Notes: a model not told the origin generated them from the sequence alone. 64,000 bases of DNA from Flavobacterium sp. Root420 (GCF_001427905.1 NZ_LMEF01000006.1:24230-88229); one strand, 5' to 3'; counted from the first letter of the stretch, positions 26,475 to 34,764 are shown. Translations and numbers: made by a program.

Positions 26475-27164
26475 TTATTCTTCTAATAATATTTTAATGT
26501 CTTCCTGAATATCTCTAACTCCTTTTTTATCTAATCCGTCATAATATAGAATCGGGTTTCCGAATTCATCTTTTCTACAACGAATATTTCCATCTTTATC
26601 AATTAAGGCAAACAAACCAGAATGTTCAAAACCTCCATTTACTTTAGCATTTTCGCCAGCATACAGGTTAAATCCTTTGTTTGACAAATCCATAATGGTT
26701 GCTTTGTCTCCTGTCAGGAAATTCCAGTTTGATGATTTCACGCCAAGTAATTTAGCGTGATCTTTTAAAACCTGTGCCGTATCATGAGCCGGATCGATTG
26801 TAATGGAAACGATTCCAAAGTTTGGATTTCCGAAAAAAGTTTTCTCAATTTCCAGCATACTTAAATTCATCTTTGGACATATAGATGGACAAGTTGTGAA
26901 GAAAAACTCTAACACATATACTTTCCCTTTATAAGATTCATTTGATATTTTAACGTTGTCCTGATTCGTTAGTTCAAATTTAGGAGCTGGGCCAATAGTC
27001 AATAATTTGGTGTCAGATTTTGAAGTTTTCAAACCTACGTTATCCAAACGATTTCCTTTTACAACTTCGCCATTTTTTATTCTGTCAACAATTTTTGGCA
27101 CTGCGTAAATTCCGAAAATTAAAATGATAAACGAAATTCCGATATATGATTTGTTTTTAAACAT
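26475..27164 (-). CDS. SCO family copper-delivery protein
   Basis: The 229-residue protein has an N-terminal membrane anchor (about 7-24) and a thioredoxin-like domain in the periplasm. The copper ligands of SCO proteins are all present: CxxxC in TTCPSICPKM (Cys92, Cys96) and the distal histidine in GFEHSGLF (His182). SCO proteins deliver copper to the CuA site of oxidase subunit II. It follows the degenerate SCO-like gene after ten bases. Confidence 0.94.
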   Translation of the reverse strand: MFKNKSYIGISFIILIFGIYAVPKIVDRIKNGEVVKGNRLDNVGLKTSKSDTKLLTIGPAPKFELTNQDNVKISNESYKGKVYVLEFFFTTCPSICPKMNLSMLEIEKTFFGNPNFGIVSITIDPAHDTAQVLKDHAKLLGVKSSNWNFLTGDKATIMDLSNKGFNLYAGENAKVNGGFEHSGLFALIDKDGNIRCRKDEFGNPILYYDGLDKKGVRDIQEDIKILLEE

Positions 27165-27174
27165 ATTTTAAAGA

Positions 27175-27831
27175 TTAAAGTTCTTTTGTGGCATTATGAT
27201 TCTTTTTAAGAGCAGCGCGATATTCGTATAATATGATTTTAAAATCATCCAGCATTTCATTGCTTAATTCAGAAGGATGAAAGGTATTATAACCCTCTTT
27301 ATATTCGTCTTTTTTATCTTTCGAAGCGCCCTTTCTTCCTCTTAAATTTCGTTCTTTATCTACTATATAAACATTTGATGTTCCGAGATCTTGATCTAAT
27401 TTTCCTTTTAAATGCAATTGATCGTAGAAGGTTTTAATTTCCGCAGAGGAAGCAAAAACAAAATGCCAACCTGAAACATCAGTAAAAGCGCCAAGAGACT
27501 CAACAATTTTTTGGGCATCTTTTTCTGTTCCTAAAGGACAAACCACTACAAACTGCAAATCTTTAAAACCATTATAACGTTGATAGATTTTTTCATTCAG
27601 ATTGAAAAAGTTTCCTCTATTTTTTAAAATTTCAGAACCAGAAAACCCAAGAATAGTTATCTTATTATTTAAGGTTACTTTTTCGCCTTTTAGTGATTTC
27701 CAATTACCAAGGTCAGCAATTTTAGGAGTTATTGTGGGAAGTTTAGTAAAACTGTTTACTCCTGAAGCAAAAAACAAATAGGCTACAATTGGCAGAACAA
27801 AAAGTACAAAGAGAACTATATTTTTTTTCAT
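27175..27831 (-). CDS. SCO/thioredoxin-like membrane protein without copper ligands
   Basis: The 218-residue protein has an N-terminal membrane anchor (about 5-23) and then a thioredoxin-like pattern. KVTLNNKITILGFSG corresponds to the strand before the redox loop, but where SCO proteins have CxxxC it reads GFSGSEILKNRGNF with no cysteine. The only Cys (Cys98, in VVVCPLG) is in the next strand. A distal His at the SCO position is not evident. It is encoded directly upstream of an intact SCO gene. It is probably a non-catalytic paralogue that helps oxidase assembly as a chaperone or partner; this role is inferred. Confidence 0.75.
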   Translation of the reverse strand: MKKNIVLFVLFVLPIVAYLFFASGVNSFTKLPTITPKIADLGNWKSLKGEKVTLNNKITILGFSGSEILKNRGNFFNLNEKIYQRYNGFKDLQFVVVCPLGTEKDAQKIVESLGAFTDVSGWHFVFASSAEIKTFYDQLHLKGKLDQDLGTSNVYIVDKERNLRGRKGASKDKKDEYKEGYNTFHPSELSNEMLDDFKIILYEYRAALKKNHNATKEL

Positions 27832-27856
27832 TTTATTAACGGAAGTTATTGAAGTA

Positions 27857-27864
27857 CAAAAATA
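27857..27864 (-). promoter_or_regulatory. Promoter -7 box for the SCO block, next to a terminator T-tract
   Basis: On the minus strand the bases read TATTTTTG, a match to TAnnTTTG, 25 bases before the ATG at 27831. The box touches the T-run of the terminator that closes the oxidase subunit IV gene. Confidence 0.5.
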
Positions 27865-27889
27865 AAAAAAGCTCCGTTAAACGGAGCTT
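27864..27889 (-). terminator. Intrinsic terminator after the subunit IV gene
   Basis: AAGCTCCGT (27869-27877) and ACGGAGCTT (27881-27889) form a perfect 9-bp stem with a three-base loop. Read on the minus strand it is followed by seven T. Confidence 0.85.
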
Positions 27890-27909
27890 CTTTTCGAATT
27901 AATATCATG

Positions 27910-28266
27910 TTAAAAATTCCATTTAATAGTAGAATCTTTAAAAACCCCATAAATATAATGCCCTTCTGTCAACAGAATAAACAATAAATATAAAACTAGG
28001 AAAATAACTGGCGATACAACAGCCCATCTAAGACTACTTTTTTCACCTTCCATGTGCATAAATGCCCATATTATATAATATGCTTTGAATATTGTTAAGA
28101 TATAAAATATCCAGTTCAACAAGTTCAAACCTACAAAATGATTGAATTCTAAAAATCCTGGTTTAACAATTCCAAGGAAAACTTCAACTGTTGTTACAAC
28201 TGATAGCAATCCAAAAACAAACCAGATTCTTTTTGTATTTGATACGTATTCGTGGCCGTGTGACAT
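27910..28266 (-). CDS. Cytochrome c oxidase subunit IV-like protein (CyoD/CtaF family)
   Basis: The 118-residue protein has three predicted membrane helices (about 12-30, 45-65 and 82-103). Its N-terminus (MSHGHEYVSNTKRIWFVFGLLS) has His at positions 3 and 5. It fits the small subunit IV family of prokaryotic oxidases, which stabilises the core subunits. It follows the subunit III gene after 18 bases and is closed by a terminator. Confidence 0.88.
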   Translation of the reverse strand: MSHGHEYVSNTKRIWFVFGLLSVVTTVEVFLGIVKPGFLEFNHFVGLNLLNWIFYILTIFKAYYIIWAFMHMEGEKSSLRWAVVSPVIFLVLYLLFILLTEGHYIYGVFKDSTIKWNF

Positions 28267-28284
28267 AATGATAAATCTTAAAAA

Positions 28285-29265
28285 TTAAACTAAGTAGAAA
28301 ACTGTAAATACAAATACCCAAACTAGATCGACAAAGTGCCAGTATAGACCAACTTTCTCTACCATTTCGTAACTTCTTCTTTTTTCGTAAGTTCCCAATA
28401 ATACATTAAAGAAAATAATGATATTGATTATAACTCCTGAAAACACGTGGAATCCGTGGAATCCAGTAATGAAGAAGAAGAAATCAGCAAATAATTTACT
28501 TCCGTATTCGTTTCTGGTTAAGTTAGCTCCTTCTACTACATATTTTGCAGTACTTAGACGAGACTCAGATTCTGCTCTTGTCAATACCGTTTTCTTCTTT
28601 TTATCAGTAAGCTGCTCCGTTCTTATCAATAACTCAGGATGTGCTTTAAAACCAGCCTGTACTTCAGCAACAGAATAGGTAGGTCGTGTTTCTGCATCTT
28701 CTACAAACCACATACCTTCTGCTCTTGTAAGCGCTTGTCTTTGTTCTGGCAATTTCACAGCAAACTTTTCAAGAGCTACTCTGTTTCCTTGTGCATCAAC
28801 AAACTGCAATAAACTTCCACCTGCTGTTTCAACTGCACCATATTCTCCTTTAATGAAGTTTTTCCACTCCCAGGCTTGAGAACCAACGAAGATCAAACCT
28901 CCAATAATAGTTAAGAACATATAAATAGCAACCTTTGTTTTTTTCAATTGGTGACCTGCATCAACAGCCAAAACCATTGTTACAGATGAGAAAATCAAAA
29001 TAAAAGTCATTAAGGCCACATAATACATAGGAGCCGAAACGCCATGCATAAATGGGAAGTGAGTAAACACTTCATCAGCCAAAGGCCAGGTTTCAATAAA
29101 TTTAAATCTAGAAAAACCATAAGCCGCCAAGAATCCAGAGAATGTCAGGGCATCTGATACGATAAAAAACCACATCATCATTTTACCATAACTTGCTCCT
29201 AATGGCTCATTGCCGCCTCCCCAAGTTTTTTCTTCGTTATTTGCAGTAGTAACTGTCGCTTCCAT
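28285..29265 (-). CDS. Cytochrome c oxidase subunit III with large soluble insert
   Basis: The 326-residue protein shows subunit III helices at the N-terminus (KMMMWFFIVSDALTFSGFLAAYGFSRF, around residues 28-54) and at the C-terminus (FFFFITGFHGFHVFSGVII, then GLYWHFVDLVWVFVFTVFYLV). Between them, about residues 130-240, is a charged soluble insert (for example KLPEQRQALTRAEG) that standard subunit III lacks. Its role is unknown. A second, compact subunit III is encoded just upstream. It has its own -7 box at 29290. Confidence 0.92.
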   Translation of the reverse strand: MEATVTTANNEEKTWGGGNEPLGASYGKMMMWFFIVSDALTFSGFLAAYGFSRFKFIETWPLADEVFTHFPFMHGVSAPMYYVALMTFILIFSSVTMVLAVDAGHQLKKTKVAIYMFLTIIGGLIFVGSQAWEWKNFIKGEYGAVETAGGSLLQFVDAQGNRVALEKFAVKLPEQRQALTRAEGMWFVEDAETRPTYSVAEVQAGFKAHPELLIRTEQLTDKKKKTVLTRAESESRLSTAKYVVEGANLTRNEYGSKLFADFFFFITGFHGFHVFSGVIINIIIFFNVLLGTYEKRRSYEMVEKVGLYWHFVDLVWVFVFTVFYLV

Positions 29266-29289
29266 AAAAGATATTCGTTAAAAAGTTCC

Positions 29290-29297
29290 CAAATTTA
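29290..29297 (-). promoter_or_regulatory. Internal -7 box before the large subunit III gene
   Basis: On the minus strand the bases read TAAATTTG, a match to TAnnTTTG, 24 bases before the ATG at 29265. Confidence 0.45.
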
Positions 29298-29307
29298 CGT
29301 TTTTTTC

Positions 29308-29895
29308 TTATTTAAAGAAATATAAAAATAAAAATAAATATACCCATAATAAATCCAAAAAGTGCCAATACATCGCACCTAGTTCTATACCAAGAGTTTG
29401 AGTCGAATTGTATTTTTGTTTAAAATGATTATAAATTATAATTAAAAGTGAAATTAGTCCGCCAGCCAAGTGTAATAAGTGTGTAACCGTTACCACATAA
29501 AGAAAAGTTGTAGTAATCGAGCTACCTTCTCCAGTAAAATAATACCCGCTTTCTACAATTTGTCCAAAACCTTTAAATTGCAAAATCACAAATAAAACAC
29601 CTAACGTTAATGTTCCTAAAAGCAATGCCGTTGTTGCGCTTCTATTGTCTTTTTGAATTGCTTTTTTAGCCAAATAAAAAGTAATACTGCAACCAATAAT
29701 AACTACTGTACTGTAATAAAATGCTGTTGGCAGTTCAAAATTCTTCAACCAGTCAGCTCTTGATTTACTTACTACAAATGCACTTGTAAGTCCGGCAAAC
29801 ATCATGGTCATACTTACCATAGCGAATAACAAAATCAGTTTAGCCGATTTTGATTTCTGTAATTGTTCCTCACCTGTTGTCATTGTCATTTCCAT
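29308..29895 (-). CDS. Cytochrome c oxidase subunit III, compact form
   Basis: The 195-residue membrane protein has five helices and the subunit III signature near the end (GAMYWHFLDLLWVYLFLFLY). It starts two bases after the ctaB stop. With the larger subunit III it forms a pair of paralogues, probably both part of one oxidase since each keeps the terminal WHFxDLxWV motif. Confidence 0.92.
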   Translation of the reverse strand: MEMTMTTGEEQLQKSKSAKLILLFAMVSMTMMFAGLTSAFVVSKSRADWLKNFELPTAFYYSTVVIIGCSITFYLAKKAIQKDNRSATTALLLGTLTLGVLFVILQFKGFGQIVESGYYFTGEGSSITTTFLYVVTVTHLLHLAGGLISLLIIIYNHFKQKYNSTQTLGIELGAMYWHFLDLLWVYLFLFLYFFK

Positions 29896-29897
29896 AA

Positions 29898-30800
29898 CTA
29901 TCTTAAAAATTTATCTACTATATACACTATTTGAAGTAACGATATATACGAAACACTTACCAGCATTAATGTTCTGGCTGCTTTTGCCGTTCGTATTTGA
30001 TACAGCTTTACAGCATAAAACAACATCCACAATCCTAATAAAAACACTATAACTGCAGCAATGGGACTAATGAATAACTGTCCTGTATACCCTAAAACAG
30101 GTAATAAGGAGGCTATGATTAACCAAACTGTATATAAAATAACCTGTAACGCAGTGCCTTTATCCTTTTTGCCTGTTGGAAGCATGAAGATTCCAGCTTT
30201 TTCATAGTCTTCATACAAAAACCATCCAATAGCCCAAAAATGAGGAAACTGCCAGAAAAACTGGATTAAAAACAAGGTTCCGGCTTCGATACCGAATTCT
30301 CCTGTAGCTGCTACCCAGCCCAACATAAATGGAATTGCACCTGGAAAAGCACCAACAAAAACTGATAACGAAGTTACCGTTTTTAATGGCGTATAAATAC
30401 TAGTGTATAAAAATATTGAAATTGCAGCAAACATTGCCGACTTTGCATTTATTGAATACAACAAACCAATACCTAAAATAGTCAGTAAACTGGCAACAAA
30501 CAAAGCCATATTTGGAGACATTCTCCCCGCCGGAACAGGACGGTTTTTTGTACGATCCATTAATAAATCGATGTCTTTTTCAATTACCTGATTAAAAGCA
30601 TTTGATGCTCCAACCATACAATATCCACCGATTGACAAAATCGCCAAAACACTCCATTTAAAAGGGTGTTCATCATTTACACCCAATAAATATCCCGCAA
30701 TTGAAGAGAACAAAACACTAATAGCTAATCCTGCTTTAGTTATTTCTTTGAAATCCTGAAATATTGATTTTAATGAAAATGTATTTTTTGTAGTATTCAA
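29898..30800 (-). CDS. ctaB: Protoheme IX farnesyltransferase (heme O synthase)
   Basis: CtaB attaches a farnesyl group to heme B to make heme O, the first step toward heme A for the oxidase. The 300 residues form a UbiA-type integral membrane prenyltransferase. The first Asp-rich motif is in NAFNQVIEKDIDLLMDRTKNRP (split N...D..MDRT), and a second polar motif is in YEDYEKAGIFMLPTG. I placed the start at the TTG at 30800: no ATG is available, and a TTG at 30845 overlaps the promoter box itself (30835-30842), so it would lie upstream of the mRNA. This gives the normal length. It is the first gene of the oxidase biogenesis block. Confidence 0.93.
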   Translation of the reverse strand: MNTTKNTFSLKSIFQDFKEITKAGLAISVLFSSIAGYLLGVNDEHPFKWSVLAILSIGGYCMVGASNAFNQVIEKDIDLLMDRTKNRPVPAGRMSPNMALFVASLLTILGIGLLYSINAKSAMFAAISIFLYTSIYTPLKTVTSLSVFVGAFPGAIPFMLGWVAATGEFGIEAGTLFLIQFFWQFPHFWAIGWFLYEDYEKAGIFMLPTGKKDKGTALQVILYTVWLIIASLLPVLGYTGQLFISPIAAVIVFLLGLWMLFYAVKLYQIRTAKAARTLMLVSVSYISLLQIVYIVDKFLR

Positions 30801-30834
30801 ACCGTTATTGTTTGTATGTTTTTTTTGAGTGGTG

Positions 30835-30842
30835 CAAATGTA
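30835..30842 (-). promoter_or_regulatory. Promoter -7 box for ctaB and the oxidase subunit III/IV operon
   Basis: On the minus strand the bases read TACATTTG, a match to TAnnTTTG, 34 bases before the chosen TTG start of ctaB. It rules out the longer reading frame. Confidence 0.55.
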
Positions 30843-30956
30843 CAAATTAGATTGTACAATTCCTGACTATAAAATTAGATTTTTTTCAATAAAACCTATA
30901 TAAAATAAGGACTTGCAAATCTTTAACACAATTATTTCGAAAAATCTTATTAAATA

Positions 30957-33098
30957 CTAGTAGTCAAAATACCAATTAAAGACATCAGTACGCAATCCGA
31001 TTGTAAACCAGGTTGTGCTCTGTTTGAATGTTGTAGCTGTTTCTTGTGTCGGATCAAAATTTCTATAGATAAAACTTCCAAATAACTTCAGGTTTGTCAT
31101 TGGATTTATCAAATATCCCCCCTGAATATCGGCAATAAAAATACTTGTTTTATTCCCCTGCCCTACTTCAACTCCCTTATCGTAAGGTCGTTTTTCATCG
31201 TAGCTCTTATAGATATTACTTCCATAATTAAAACTATTCTGAGCGGTATCAAAATCAAGACCTCTGGTTCCAATTGTAAATTTAGCGTCACCGAAATAAC
31301 GCCCTTTATGATATCGGCCAATTACTAAAAGCTCATTAAAATTTCCTCCCCATTGATGGCCAATACTTTGGTTATTATGACCATAATTTGTTATAACAGC
31401 ACTATGTGAATACACATAAGGGCGTACATGATTGTATTCTAATTGAACTAGTAAATCTTTCACTTTAAAAGCGTTGAAATACTTTGCTCCTAATTGGTAG
31501 CCAAATTTATTTTTCCAACTTTGCTCTCCGGCCGCCATATCTCCAACCGAAAATTCATCCAGCAAAAACTGACCATATAAATTAACATTATTATTCCATT
31601 TATATTTAGCAGTAAATCCTAAAAGCGCATTACCACTTTTAGAAGACGATGCAAATTCAACAGTACGGTAAAAGATAATTGGATTTATAAAATTGACATC
31701 AAAACCTCTATTATTACTATCAGTCCAAACTACAGATTCAAAAAAACCTAAATTTAATTTGTTTGAAACATTCCAGCTTAAATAATGATTTGCCATGAAT
31801 TTTGATGCGTATGTTTTCTCAACCGTAACATCAGGACGAACATCTTTTAACCACATATAGGTGTTCGTATATTTTATTTTCCAAAAAGTCGTGTTGATTT
31901 TAAAATACGGATATGGACTGGCTCCATCACTCTCTAACAATGAACGATAACCATCTCCGATAAAATTCCTCCCATAACCTAATTGTAAATCAAAGAATTT
32001 GCTTGGTACATAGGTAATATTAGCTTCCGCTAAAGGAAAATCGTATGCATCTGTTTTAAATCTTTTTGCAATACCAACTCCCGGAATAATTGCCGGATTT
32101 CCTCCTGAAGGTTTTAATGTTTCTGCATAATCATTAAAATAACCTGCAAACCTTCCCTGACTTTCAAAAACCGTGGTTGTAAAATTAATCTGTTTTCCTA
32201 AACCACCTCTAAAATTTAAAGCTCGTGTATTCACATAGGTATAGGATGCGTCAAGATCTGATGCTTTACCCATTTGCAAATCGACTACAGGATTTAACGT
32301 TAACCAATAATCTTCACCTTGAATCTGAACCAAATTTTCATTCCACCATTTCCTTCCCAGCCAGGTTGAAACATTCTTTTTAAGTGACTCGTTAACGGCT
32401 TTCAAATTATAATATTTCGAAACCTCAGCATAAGTATATGGTTTTGAAGCGGTATGATTATTACTTCCAACCTGATTCATTGCTCCATCAAATTGTGCGT
32501 AATAACTATGAGAAAACGGAATATTTAAATGACTTTCGAACTCAGGGTTATTGTATTTTTTATAAACTATGCTATCAAGCTCTGTCATTGGTTTTTCAAC
32601 CGGCTTTAAAATCTCCGCAGCAGCCAGCGCTTCAGACGCAATCTGCTCCGTACTTTTTAAGGGAATTCCAATTGAAATTGTATACTTTGAATACGTTGGC
32701 CTTCCATTATAAGTTGACGGTTTGATTTGAGGAAATTGACCAAAAACCCTCTTTGCTTCTTCAGACAGTGCATCATTGGCAGCATTTACATAAATCACTT
32801 TAAACACACCAGTTGCATCAACTTCAAAAAGGACTTTTACTTCTCCTTGATAATTGGTTTGTTTTAAATTTTCAGGAACCTGAAAATTTTGAAAGACGAA
32901 ATCCTGGACTTCTTTATAAAAACAATTTTCCAGTTTTTTAGATTCTAAATTTTCACAATTTGGAAAAACAGGAAACTGTTCTGTGGTAAAACCAGGTTTT
33001 ACAGAAGAATTATTAGTTTCTTGCGAAAAAACAAATAATGTAATTAATGTAAAAGTAAGGGATAAAAAAATCTTATTCACGTAAATTTTGGTTTTCAT
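30957..33098 (-). CDS. remB: Gliding motility protein RemB: TonB-C-like domain joined to an outer-membrane barrel
   Basis: The 713-residue protein has a signal peptide (1-25, ending VFSQ). A small domain at about 45-147 resembles the C-terminal domain of TonB (GEVKVLFEVDATGVFKVIYV, then FGQFPQIKPSTYNGRPT). A long linker leads to a barrel of about 500 residues with Wzi/capsule-assembly-like blocks (LQLGYGRNFIGDGYRS, YLSWNVSNKLNLGFFE) and an aromatic C-terminus (WYFDY). In F. johnsoniae RemB contributes to gliding, and as I recall its gene lies close to sprA in the same order as here. The ATG follows the deoC stop without a gap. The mechanism is unknown. Confidence 0.85.
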   Translation of the reverse strand: MKTKIYVNKIFLSLTFTLITLFVFSQETNNSSVKPGFTTEQFPVFPNCENLESKKLENCFYKEVQDFVFQNFQVPENLKQTNYQGEVKVLFEVDATGVFKVIYVNAANDALSEEAKRVFGQFPQIKPSTYNGRPTYSKYTISIGIPLKSTEQIASEALAAAEILKPVEKPMTELDSIVYKKYNNPEFESHLNIPFSHSYYAQFDGAMNQVGSNNHTASKPYTYAEVSKYYNLKAVNESLKKNVSTWLGRKWWNENLVQIQGEDYWLTLNPVVDLQMGKASDLDASYTYVNTRALNFRGGLGKQINFTTTVFESQGRFAGYFNDYAETLKPSGGNPAIIPGVGIAKRFKTDAYDFPLAEANITYVPSKFFDLQLGYGRNFIGDGYRSLLESDGASPYPYFKINTTFWKIKYTNTYMWLKDVRPDVTVEKTYASKFMANHYLSWNVSNKLNLGFFESVVWTDSNNRGFDVNFINPIIFYRTVEFASSSKSGNALLGFTAKYKWNNNVNLYGQFLLDEFSVGDMAAGEQSWKNKFGYQLGAKYFNAFKVKDLLVQLEYNHVRPYVYSHSAVITNYGHNNQSIGHQWGGNFNELLVIGRYHKGRYFGDAKFTIGTRGLDFDTAQNSFNYGSNIYKSYDEKRPYDKGVEVGQGNKTSIFIADIQGGYLINPMTNLKLFGSFIYRNFDPTQETATTFKQSTTWFTIGLRTDVFNWYFDY

Positions 33099-33842
33099 TT
33101 AATATTCATTTGGGGAATTGTCACCGTTTGCAATTTCTTTTGCTGCCGAAGTTCCAATTCGTTTAACACCTAAACGAATCATTTCAATTGCATCTTCATA
33201 AGATCGCACTCCACCAGCAGCTTTTACCGGCAAAGGTGATGCATTTTCCAGCATCATTATAATCGAAGGAATTGTCGCTCCGTTTGGCAAATCATTTTCA
33301 GTTTTATAAAATCCTGTTGATGATTTCACAAAAACAGAAGCATAATCGTCTTCTTTAAAATTTGATATAACAACATTTTTTATCAACGCAGAGAGTTGGA
33401 TAATTTCTTTATCGCTTAAAGCAGCAACTTCAATTATCCATTTTACTGTTTTATTGTGGGCCAATCCAATTTGTGTACCTATTACAATTTCTTCTTTTAC
33501 TAAAGGAATTTCACCATTTTTAAAAGCTTCATAATTACATACAAAATCTAAATCATCTACACCATCTTCTATTGCCTGATTTGCTTCTTTAATTTTATCT
33601 TCAATTGACGATTTACCTTCAGGAAAATCTATAACGGTACCAACAAGTAAATTTGAATTGGCTTTTAAAATCATTTCTTTAGCTAAAACAACATGCTTAG
33701 GCCTTATCATAATTAGTTTAAAACCTTCAGCAATTGCTTCATTAATCGCCTTTTTAATAACGTCGATATTTTGCTCCTCCGAAAGTCCGGCCTGAGAAGC
33801 AGTTTTCAAATAGGTTGAATCTAAATATTGTTTAATATTCAT
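33099..33842 (-). CDS. deoC: Deoxyribose-phosphate aldolase
   Basis: DeoC cleaves 2-deoxyribose 5-phosphate to glyceraldehyde 3-phosphate and acetaldehyde in nucleoside breakdown. The 247 residues form a TIM barrel with the Schiff-base lysine in FVKSSTGF (Lys173), the second active-site lysine in PVKAAGGV (Lys207) and the acidic motif DLDFVCNY (about 97-104). The length is normal. It is transcribed from a clear promoter box and runs directly into remB, so a housekeeping enzyme and a gliding gene share one message. Confidence 0.95.
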   Translation of the reverse strand: MNIKQYLDSTYLKTASQAGLSEEQNIDVIKKAINEAIAEGFKLIMIRPKHVVLAKEMILKANSNLLVGTVIDFPEGKSSIEDKIKEANQAIEDGVDDLDFVCNYEAFKNGEIPLVKEEIVIGTQIGLAHNKTVKWIIEVAALSDKEIIQLSALIKNVVISNFKEDDYASVFVKSSTGFYKTENDLPNGATIPSIIMMLENASPLPVKAAGGVRSYEDAIEMIRLGVKRIGTSAAKEIANGDNSPNEY

Positions 33843-33868
33843 GATCTTGATGTTACATCGAATTTCGA

Positions 33869-33876
33869 CAAAAATA
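33869..33876 (-). promoter_or_regulatory. Promoter -7 box for deoC-remB
   Basis: On the minus strand the bases read TATTTTTG, a match to TAnnTTTG, 26 bases before the deoC ATG at 33842. Confidence 0.5.
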
Positions 33877-33928
33877 CATTTAAAATTCGTAAAAAAACAT
33901 TACTTAGTAAGCTTGATTTTTTGACAAC

Positions 33929-33949
33929 AAAAAACCCACCGAAGTGGGT
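33929..33949 (-). terminator. Intrinsic terminator after the vanZ-like gene
   Basis: ACCCAC (33934-33939) and GTGGGT (33944-33949) pair; on the minus strand the loop is TTCG and a T-run follows. It begins two bases after the stop codon of the VanZ-like gene. Confidence 0.8.
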
Positions 33950-33951
33950 AA

Positions 33952-34368
33952 TTATATTCCTATTATTTTATCTATTTGTTTCCTAAAAGCTATAGCAGAA
34001 AAAACAGCGGTGGTTGCACCAATTGTATTTGATAAAACATCTGTTACATCCGGCATTCTTGTTGTTGTTAATACACCTTGCAAAATTTCGATTGTAATTC
34101 CAAAAAAAACTGAAAATATAAACGAAATAAGATAAGCTTTATAATCGTTAGCCTCTTTTCCTTTCAGTTCTTTTTTGAAAAACAAAATCCAGGAAACTGT
34201 AAATCCAAAATGAAAACAAAAATGAACGATTTTATCAATACTTGGAAAATTTATCGCCGGAATATTACTTGAATTTGTCAAACAAAAATAAGTAATGATA
34301 CCTGAACAAATAATCGCCCAAATTAAAAGAAGTTGTTTAGGCACCGATAAGTTGTTTATAAGCTTCAT
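33952..34368 (-). CDS. VanZ-like family membrane protein
   Basis: The 138-residue protein has four predicted membrane helices (about 11-30, 50-66, 78-96 and 112-128). It carries the VanZ-like signature [16 protein letters not shown] with paired histidines, and [20 protein letters not shown]. The biochemical function of this family is unsettled. The ATG at 34368 gives a 32-base overlap with gcvH. A GTG at 34344 (the codon for Val9) would reduce this to eight bases and is an equally good start. Confidence 0.85.
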   Translation of the reverse strand: MKLINNLSVPKQLLLIWAIICSGIITYFCLTNSSNIPAINFPSIDKIVHFCFHFGFTVSWILFFKKELKGKEANDYKAYLISFIFSVFFGITIEILQGVLTTTRMPDVTDVLSNTIGATTAVFSAIAFRKQIDKIIGI

Positions 34369-34717
34369 CAGATAATAAAGAATCTATTTCTGATGCGTCA
34401 GCAATTTTAATTTTAATCATCCATCCAGCTCCGTAAGGGTCAGAATTTACTGTTTCCGGTGCACTTTCTAAACTATCATTAAAAGCAATAATTTCTCCTG
34501 TTAAAGGTAAAAACAAATCAGAAACTGTTTTTACAGCTTCTACCGTACCAAAAACTTCATCTTTATCAAGTGTTTGATCTAAAGTTTCTACTTCAACATA
34601 TACGATATCTCCTAACTCTTTTTGAGCAAAATGAGTAATTCCTACAGTTGCAACATCTCCTTCGATGCTAACCCATTCGTGATCTTTTGTGTACTTTAAA
34701 TTTGCTGGTATGCTCAT
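34337..34717 (-). CDS. gcvH: Glycine cleavage system H protein
   Basis: GcvH carries the aminomethyl group on a lipoyl lysine between the P, T and L proteins. The 126 residues include the conserved N-terminus KYTKDHEWV, the lipoylated lysine in [12 protein letters not shown] (Lys63) and the C-terminal AGWMIKIKI block. I chose the ATG at 34717, which gives the family's normal length; a longer frame would begin upstream of the promoter box at 34757-34764. The other glycine cleavage genes are not in this window. Confidence 0.96.
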   Translation of the reverse strand: MSIPANLKYTKDHEWVSIEGDVATVGITHFAQKELGDIVYVEVETLDQTLDKDEVFGTVEAVKTVSDLFLPLTGEIIAFNDSLESAPETVNSDPYGAGWMIKIKIADASEIDSLLSDEAYKQLIGA

Positions 34718-34756
34718 AATACTATTTTTGAAATTGATAATTGAATTTTGAAGCCA

Positions 34757-34764
34757 CAAATGTA
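34757..34764 (-). promoter_or_regulatory. Promoter -7 box for gcvH-vanZ
   Basis: On the minus strand the bases read TACATTTG, a match to TAnnTTTG, 39 bases before the gcvH ATG. It lies 40 bases from the sprA stop codon. Confidence 0.55.

Noticed and set aside
30801..30845. Longer N-terminus for CtaB starting at TTG 30845
   Set aside because: The codon lies just upstream of and overlaps the promoter -7 box, so it would not be transcribed.
30957..33098. Classification of the 713-residue protein as a TonB-dependent receptor
   Set aside because: No plug domain or TonB box is visible; the N-terminal domain resembles the TonB C-terminus itself and the barrel resembles Wzi-like proteins.
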